This document shows positions 4,805 to 8,105 of a stretch of 8,105 nucleotides of DNA, in pieces. The stretch covers positions 3,025 through 11,129 of the forward strand of contig DIPA01000099.1 of NCBI GenBank assembly GCA_002427055.1. The letters run 5' to 3'. The DNA is from Firmicutes bacterium UBA5500. Lineage in GTDB: Bacteria > Bacillota > UBA994 > UBA5500. Each line of letters opens with the position of its first letter. The stretch's first letter is position 1. The notes below the pieces were generated by a model, which did no database searches, was not told the DNA's origin, and saw nothing but the letters and a program-made list of their open reading frames with translations. The position numbers and the translations under genes were made by a program.

Positions 4805-5791
4805 TCAGACTTTGCGCAGAGAAACTTCACCGCTGGTGACAGTGCGCAGTCCGGATTCAGTGCGCAGAATCAGATTGCAGCTCTCATCAATGTCCTCCGC
4901 CAGTCCGGCCGCCACCAGCTCGCCGCGGCTGTAGACTGCAACCTCCTGTCCTAAAGTGACGCAGCAAGCGCGGTAGCTCTCAAGTAGCTTTCCTGGCCCC
5001 TGGGCCAAAAACTGCCGATATTCCTGCTCCAAAGCCGCTAACAATCTTTGCAACAGAGGCACGCGCCTCCAGGTTTTTCCTGTAACCAGCCTCATGGATG
5101 CAGCGCGCTCTCGCACCTCGGAGGGAGCCGTTTCAAAGGTACAGTTAACGTTAAGCCCCAGCCCCACGATTACGTAATGGATCCGTTCCAGCTCGGCGCT
5201 GAGCTCAATGAGAATTCCTCCCAATTTACGGCCGGATGCCATCAGATCATTGGGCCATTTCAAGGCGCACGCTACGCCATAAGGCTCGCCTGTGAGGACT
5301 TTCAGACACGCGACCCCCACCAAAGGCGCCAACAGTCCTGCCATGCGCGGCTCAATTGTTGGACGCAGCAAGATCGAGAACGTAAGGTTTTCGCCTTGGG
5401 TGGCAAACCAAGTTCTGCCCCACCTGCCTTTACCTTTCAGCTGCGCATCGGCAATCACAACCGTGCCTTCCGCCGCTTCCTCCCTGGCTAAACCTCTCAG
5501 CTGATCGGAGGTCGAGGCCAATTGTCTGAAATACAATAGGTTACGGCCGAATGCCTCGGTGGCGAGGCCTCTTTGCACTTCCTCCGGATAGGGGATATCG
5601 ACTTGGCCCATGAGCGCATAGCCTCGATTGGGAGCGGCATCAATTTTGTAACCGGCTTGGCGCAGCTTGCCGATGACTTTCCAGATCGCCGTTCTGCTGA
5701 CAGCCAGTCTGCCGGCGAGCTCCTCGCCTGACAATGGCCCTGCCGCCTGATATAGAGCCGAAAGTACCTCTTGCGCTAAATCTCTGCCCAT
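4805..5791 (-). CDS. birA: Bifunctional biotin-[acetyl-CoA-carboxylase] ligase / biotin operon repressor BirA
   Basis: BirA activates biotin to biotinyl-5'-AMP, transfers it to carrier-protein lysines, and in this two-domain form also binds DNA as repressor. The 328-residue product has an N-terminal winged helix-turn-helix (about 19-60; LSGEELAGRLAVSRTAIWKV and an NRGY wing). The catalytic domain shows ASTSDQLRGLA (92-102), the ATP/biotin loop GKGRWGRTW (120-128), KWPND (178-182), KLGGILIE (189-196) and GLGLNVN (210-216). The C-terminal SH3-like domain ends near residue 328. The family's second-position Arg in GRGR is Lys here. The start is ATG 5791, with GGAGG 8 nt upstream; an in-frame upstream start at 5836 would lie in the promoter. 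It is divergent from htrA and followed by bioY. A BirA box overlaps its own promoter, implying autoregulation. Confidence 0.95.
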   Translation of the reverse strand: MGRDLAQEVLSALYQAAGPLSGEELAGRLAVSRTAIWKVIGKLRQAGYKIDAAPNRGYALMGQVDIPYPEEVQRGLATEAFGRNLLYFRQLASTSDQLRGLAREEAAEGTVVIADAQLKGKGRWGRTWFATQGENLTFSILLRPTIEPRMAGLLAPLVGVACLKVLTGEPYGVACALKWPNDLMASGRKLGGILIELSAELERIHYVIVGLGLNVNCTFETAPSEVRERAASMRLVTGKTWRRVPLLQRLLAALEQEYRQFLAQGPGKLLESYRACCVTLGQEVAVYSRGELVAAGLAEDIDESCNLILRTESGLRTVTSGEVSLRKV

Positions 5792-5807
5792 CTTTTCACC
5801 CTCCCAT

Positions 5808-5836
5808 ACTTTACCACTTAGCCGTAAAATTGTCAA
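5808..5836 (-). promoter_or_regulatory. Sigma-A promoter of birA
   Basis: On the minus strand, perfect -35 TTGACA (5831-5836), 17-bp spacer, -10 TAAAGT (5808-5813; 4 of 6). The start point would fall near 5801-5805, giving a very short leader that only just keeps the ribosome site. The -35 box lies within the BirA half-site. Confidence 0.55.
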
Positions 5837-5861
5837 CTAAAAAAAATATATTGAATGACAA
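5830..5861. promoter_or_regulatory. Second BirA (biotin) operator, in front of birA
   Basis: TTGTCAAC (5830-5837), 16 bp, AATGACAA (5854-5861). The outer six bases TTGTCA and TGACAA form a perfect dyad. The half-site length and spacer equal those of the bioY operator. It overlaps the birA -35 box and ends 6 bp before the htrA -35 candidate. Confidence 0.65.
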
Positions 5862-5867
5862 TTCGAT

Positions 5868-5896
5868 TTTACTTTTCCAGCTCCACGTTATATAAT
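5868..5896 (+). promoter_or_regulatory. Sigma-A promoter of htrA
   Basis: -35 TTTACT (5868-5873; 4 of 6), 17-bp spacer, perfect -10 TATAAT (5891-5896). It implies transcription from about 5903 and a 5' leader of about 75 nt before the htrA start. Confidence 0.65.
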
Positions 5897-5947
5897 AGGT
5901 ACATGGACAGGTAACTGCTGCCTGCTCAATAAAATAAATGAAAGGTT

Positions 5948-5976
5948 GGTGAAGGCCTGGTCTTCGACCGGCAAGG
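5948..5976 (+). promoter_or_regulatory. Structured htrA translation start (ribosome site, hairpin, ATG)
   Basis: GGTGA (5948-5952) lies about 24 nt from ATG 5977, which is too far. A hairpin with GCC/GGC and GGTC/GACC arms (5955-5972, one bulged T, 3-nt loop) fills the gap. Folding would bring GGTGA to about 6 nt from the ATG. The only other candidate, AAGG at 5973-5976, touches the ATG. Confidence 0.4.
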
Positions 5977-7146
5977 ATGATGAAGTTCAAATGGCAAAAG
6001 ATTCGACCTCAGCACATTATTCTCTCTTTGTTCCTGGTTATTGCTTTTCTCGTAGGAGCTTTGGCGGTATCGCTTTCGCCGCCTGAATCCCACGCTACGC
6101 CACAGCTTGCAGGCAATCGCACCATAATAAACGACCAAAATGCCGTGGCTGATATTGCCGAAGAGGTTGGCCCTGCTGTAATTTACATTAAAACCACTTA
6201 TAAAGCGAAGGAGCAAGGACGCGCTAAGAATCCTTTCGGCGATTCTTTCTTTGACGACTTCTTTGGCGACTTCTTTCCTTTCCAAGAGCAGCCTCAGCCC
6301 GGTGAAGGCGTAGGTAGCGGGTTCATCATCAGCCCAGACGGTTATACGGTTACCAACTATCACGTTGTAGACGGCGCGGAAAAAATTACGGTGACTCTGC
6401 AGGGCAAGGACGAGTACGATGCCGAATTGAAATGGGCTGATGCGAATCTGGATCTGGCCATCATTAAAATTAAAAACGCCAAAAACCTGCCCGTGGCCAA
6501 AATGGGTGATTCAGATAAAACCCGGGTTGGCGAATGGGTGATCGCCATCGGTAATCCTTACCAGCTGGACCATACTGTAACCGCCGGCGTTTTGAGCGCC
6601 AAGGGCAGGGAAATCAGCATTCCGGACAGTCAAGGCAAAGCCCGGACTTATCCGAATCTGATGCAGACAGACGCTGCCATCAACCCGGGGAACAGCGGCG
6701 GACCGCTTTTGAACCTCAACGGCGAAGTAATCGGCATCAATACCGCAGTTAACTCTCAGGCGCAAGGGATCGGTTTTGCCATCCCCATTAACACAATAAA
6801 AGATATCGTCTCGGAGCTTCTGGATACGGGTAAAGTCAGCAGACCGTATCTGGGAATTTATTATCAGGGCTTAGACGAACAATTAAGCGAGTACCTGCAA
6901 TTGGGCGACACCCGCGGCGTACTGATTCGTTCTGTCGTTAAAGACAGCTCGGCCGCCAAAGCAGGTCTGAAAGCCGGCGACGTGATCCGCGAGATCAATC
7001 GCCAGAAGATCGAGAAAATCGAGGATGTGCAGAAAATCGTCAACCGGCTGAAAGTCGGCGATGAAGCAACTTTCCTGGTTCTTCGGGATGGCAATCTGAA
7101 AACCATCAAAGTGAAGATCGGTGAAAAACCTCAAATCAATAACTGA
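5977..7146 (+). CDS. htrA: Membrane-anchored trypsin-like serine protease HtrA/DegP with one PDZ domain
   Basis: HtrA proteases degrade misfolded proteins outside the cytoplasmic membrane. This 389-residue protein has a short cytosolic N-terminus, one signal-anchor helix (about 13-33, IILSLFLVIAFLVGALAV), a linker, the protease domain and one C-terminal PDZ domain (about 290-380, with RPYLGIYYQG and KAGDVIREINRQ). The catalytic triad is intact: His129 in TNYHVV, Asp159 in NLDLAI, Ser240 in GNSGGP. A Phe/Asp-rich loop (GDSFFDDFFGDFFPF, about 88-102) sits before the first strands, as in many HtrA proteins. Length and order are normal for Firmicutes HtrA. The start is ATG 5977 or the adjacent ATG 5980; an in-frame stop at 5950 excludes anything longer. 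It is transcribed alone, divergent from birA, ends in a strong terminator and converges on nadC. Confidence 0.95.
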   Translation: MMKFKWQKIRPQHIILSLFLVIAFLVGALAVSLSPPESHATPQLAGNRTIINDQNAVADIAEEVGPAVIYIKTTYKAKEQGRAKNPFGDSFFDDFFGDFFPFQEQPQPGEGVGSGFIISPDGYTVTNYHVVDGAEKITVTLQGKDEYDAELKWADANLDLAIIKIKNAKNLPVAKMGDSDKTRVGEWVIAIGNPYQLDHTVTAGVLSAKGREISIPDSQGKARTYPNLMQTDAAINPGNSGGPLLNLNGEVIGINTAVNSQAQGIGFAIPINTIKDIVSELLDTGKVSRPYLGIYYQGLDEQLSEYLQLGDTRGVLIRSVVKDSSAAKAGLKAGDVIREINRQKIEKIEDVQKIVNRLKVGDEATFLVLRDGNLKTIKVKIGEKPQINN

Positions 7147-7177
7147 GAAGAGGACGGCTGAGCCGTCCTCTTCTTTT
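7147..7177 (+). terminator. Strong intrinsic terminator of htrA
   Basis: GAAGAGGACGGC (7147-7158), loop TGA, GCCGTCCTCTTC (7162-7173), then TTTT (7174-7177). The 12-bp perfect stem begins directly after the htrA stop codon and 4 bp before the convergent nadC stop. On the minus strand it lacks a U-run, so it may only partly help nadC. Confidence 0.93.
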
Positions 7178-7181
7178 CGTG

Positions 7182-8003
7182 CTATTGGAAATCCAAACTG
7201 ATATCTATGGCCTTGACCGAATGAGTCAGGCTCCCGACGGAAATATAATCCACTCCTGTCTGCGCCACCTCCACTATGGTCTGAGCCGTAATTCCTCCCG
7301 AGGCTTCCACAATCGCGCGGCCTGCTATGAGCTCAACCATCTGCGCCATCTGCCCAGGGGGCATGTTGTCCAACATGATGATATCAGCTCCCGCCTCCAA
7401 AGCGTCCAAGACTTCCCGGGCGTTTTCCGTCTCCACCTCAATTTTCATGGTATGGGGAATAACCTCCCGCGCTCTGGCCACGGCCGTCTTTACGTCCACC
7501 AGGGTCAGATGATTGTCTTTGATTAAAACGGCGTCATCAAGACCGAAGCGGTGATTTTTGCCGCCGCCTACCCGCACTGCGTACTTTTCCAGGGAGCGCA
7601 AAAGCGGCGTAGTTTTTCTGGTGTCCGTGAGTTTGGCCTTGTACGGGGTGAGCAAAGCCGCCAGTCGCCTCGTGCGAGTGGCAATGCCGCTGAGATGCTG
7701 CAGCAAATTCAACGCCACCCTTTCCCCTGCAAGCAGACAGCGGGCAGAGCCTGAAATTTTGGCCACCGCAGTCCCCGCGGGAACCAGCTGCCCTTCTTCG
7801 CGGATGCTCTGAAACTCATCCGCCGCAAGGAGACGAAACAATGCTTGGACTTGCGGCAGCCCGCAAACTACTCCTTCTTCTTTGAAAAGGAAGACAGCCT
7901 TTGCCTTGAGATTTTCCGGTATTAGAACCTCGCTGGTTATATCTCCCCGCCCCAAATCTTCGGCCAAGGCGGATTTCAAAAATTCGTTTAATTGCCAGTT
8001 CAT
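7182..8003 (-). CDS. nadC: Nicotinate-nucleotide pyrophosphorylase (quinolinate phosphoribosyltransferase)
   Basis: NadC converts quinolinate and PRPP to nicotinate mononucleotide, CO2 and pyrophosphate, the last step of the de novo pathway to NaMN. The 273-residue product has the N-terminal EDLGRGDITS (15-24), ALNLLQHLSGIATRT (97-111), and the substrate-binding residues of the barrel domain: Arg129-Lys130 in DTRKTTP, His151-Arg152 in GGGKNHRFGL, Lys162 in IKDNH, the VETEN segment, Asp212 in MLDNMPP, and EASGGI and YISVGSLTHS near the end. All expected active-site residues are present. The start is ATG 8003, with AGGTG just upstream; a GTG at 8012 would add three residues and abut the nadB stop. 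It follows nadB by about 9 bp, so the two are surely co-transcribed. It converges on htrA. Confidence 0.96.
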   Translation of the reverse strand: MNWQLNEFLKSALAEDLGRGDITSEVLIPENLKAKAVFLFKEEGVVCGLPQVQALFRLLAADEFQSIREEGQLVPAGTAVAKISGSARCLLAGERVALNLLQHLSGIATRTRRLAALLTPYKAKLTDTRKTTPLLRSLEKYAVRVGGGKNHRFGLDDAVLIKDNHLTLVDVKTAVARAREVIPHTMKIEVETENAREVLDALEAGADIIMLDNMPPGQMAQMVELIAGRAIVEASGGITAQTIVEVAQTGVDYISVGSLTHSVKAIDISLDFQ

Positions 8004-8012
8004 TTCATTCAC

Positions 8013-8105
8013 CTATTTTAAATTAATCAAGAGATGACGCTGCCAATGTTCGTCATCGCGCTTGGGAAAATCCAACCGCTCGTGCCCGCCGCGGCTTTCC
8101 TGGCG
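8013..8105 (-). CDS. nadB: L-aspartate oxidase, C-terminal end (5' part outside window)
   Basis: Only the last 30 residues are visible. They contain ESRGGHERLDFPKRDDEHW, the conserved end of the flavoprotein catalytic region of the NadB/SdhA/FrdA family (ESRG-H-R-DFP-RDD-W), and end LLINLK. NadB oxidises L-aspartate to iminoaspartate with FAD. SdhA and FrdA share this motif, but the immediate position upstream of nadC (stop 9 bp before the nadC ATG) makes NadB by far the best call. The gene is cut by the window edge. nadA, the quinolinate synthase that usually accompanies it, would lie outside. Confidence 0.85.
   Translation of the reverse strand, partial: RQESRGGHERLDFPKRDDEHWQRHLLINLK

Noticed and set aside
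5938..5952. Four-codon mini-ORF MKGW in the htrA leader
   Set aside because: No convincing ribosome site of its own; short ATG-stop pairs are common by chance.
5949..6086. GTG-started 45-codon frame overlapping the htrA start
   Set aside because: Ribosome site AAAGG is only 3 nt away, the product has no family resemblance, and it overlaps htrA out of frame.
5926..6363. Minus-strand open frame of 145 codons over the htrA 5' half
   Set aside because: Antisense to the htrA signal anchor and protease domain; low-complexity composition.
1..8105. Search for CRISPR arrays, tRNA or rRNA genes, transposases, phage or defence genes
   Set aside because: None seen: no regularly spaced repeats, no cloverleaf sequence, no mobile-element or defence protein motif on either strand.

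Overview
The window looks like a chromosomal segment of an anaerobic or facultative member of the Firmicutes (Bacillota), possibly a spore former of the Clostridia or Negativicutes type. The support is indirect: strong GGAGG-type ribosome binding sites, frequent TTG and GTG starts, a BirA with an N-terminal DNA-binding domain, BirA boxes of the Gram-positive type (TTGTTAAC-N16-GTTAACAA), and typical Firmicutes RecJ, BioY and membrane-anchored HtrA proteins. I cannot name a genus.

Layout. Positions 1-3368 hold four minus-strand genes in one direction: a YbaB/EbfC-family nucleoid protein (first in transcription), an unrecognised 157-residue protein, a patatin-like phospholipase, and recJ, whose 3' end lies outside the window. 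Gaps are 22, 85 and 61 bp, so they may form one transcription unit. Positions 3369-4196 are an islet without a normal gene. It holds two minus-strand intrinsic terminators, what looks like a decayed Cys-rich (DUF3795-like) gene between them, and a 48-residue plus-strand small ORF. Positions 4197-5791 are a biotin locus on the minus strand: birA (biotin-protein ligase and repressor) followed by bioY (biotin transporter S component). Positions 5792-5976 are a divergent promoter region, and 5977-7146 encode a membrane-anchored HtrA/DegP serine protease on the plus strand that ends in a strong terminator. Positions 7182-8105 carry nadC and the 3' end of nadB on the minus strand, part of de novo NAD synthesis.

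How the genes work together. The best-supported regulatory unit is the biotin locus. Two candidate BirA operators of identical geometry, 8-bp half-sites separated by 16 bp, lie in front of bioY and in front of birA. The one upstream of birA covers a TTGACA -35 box, which suggests that biotinyl-AMP-bound BirA represses both the transporter and itself. NadB and NadC catalyse the first and third steps of aspartate-to-NaMN synthesis; nadA is not visible here.

No CRISPR array, tRNA, rRNA, intact insertion sequence or defence system is visible. The least described content is the YbaB-paralogue/157-residue pair, with a possible sigma-K-like promoter, and the 3.4-4.2 kb islet.
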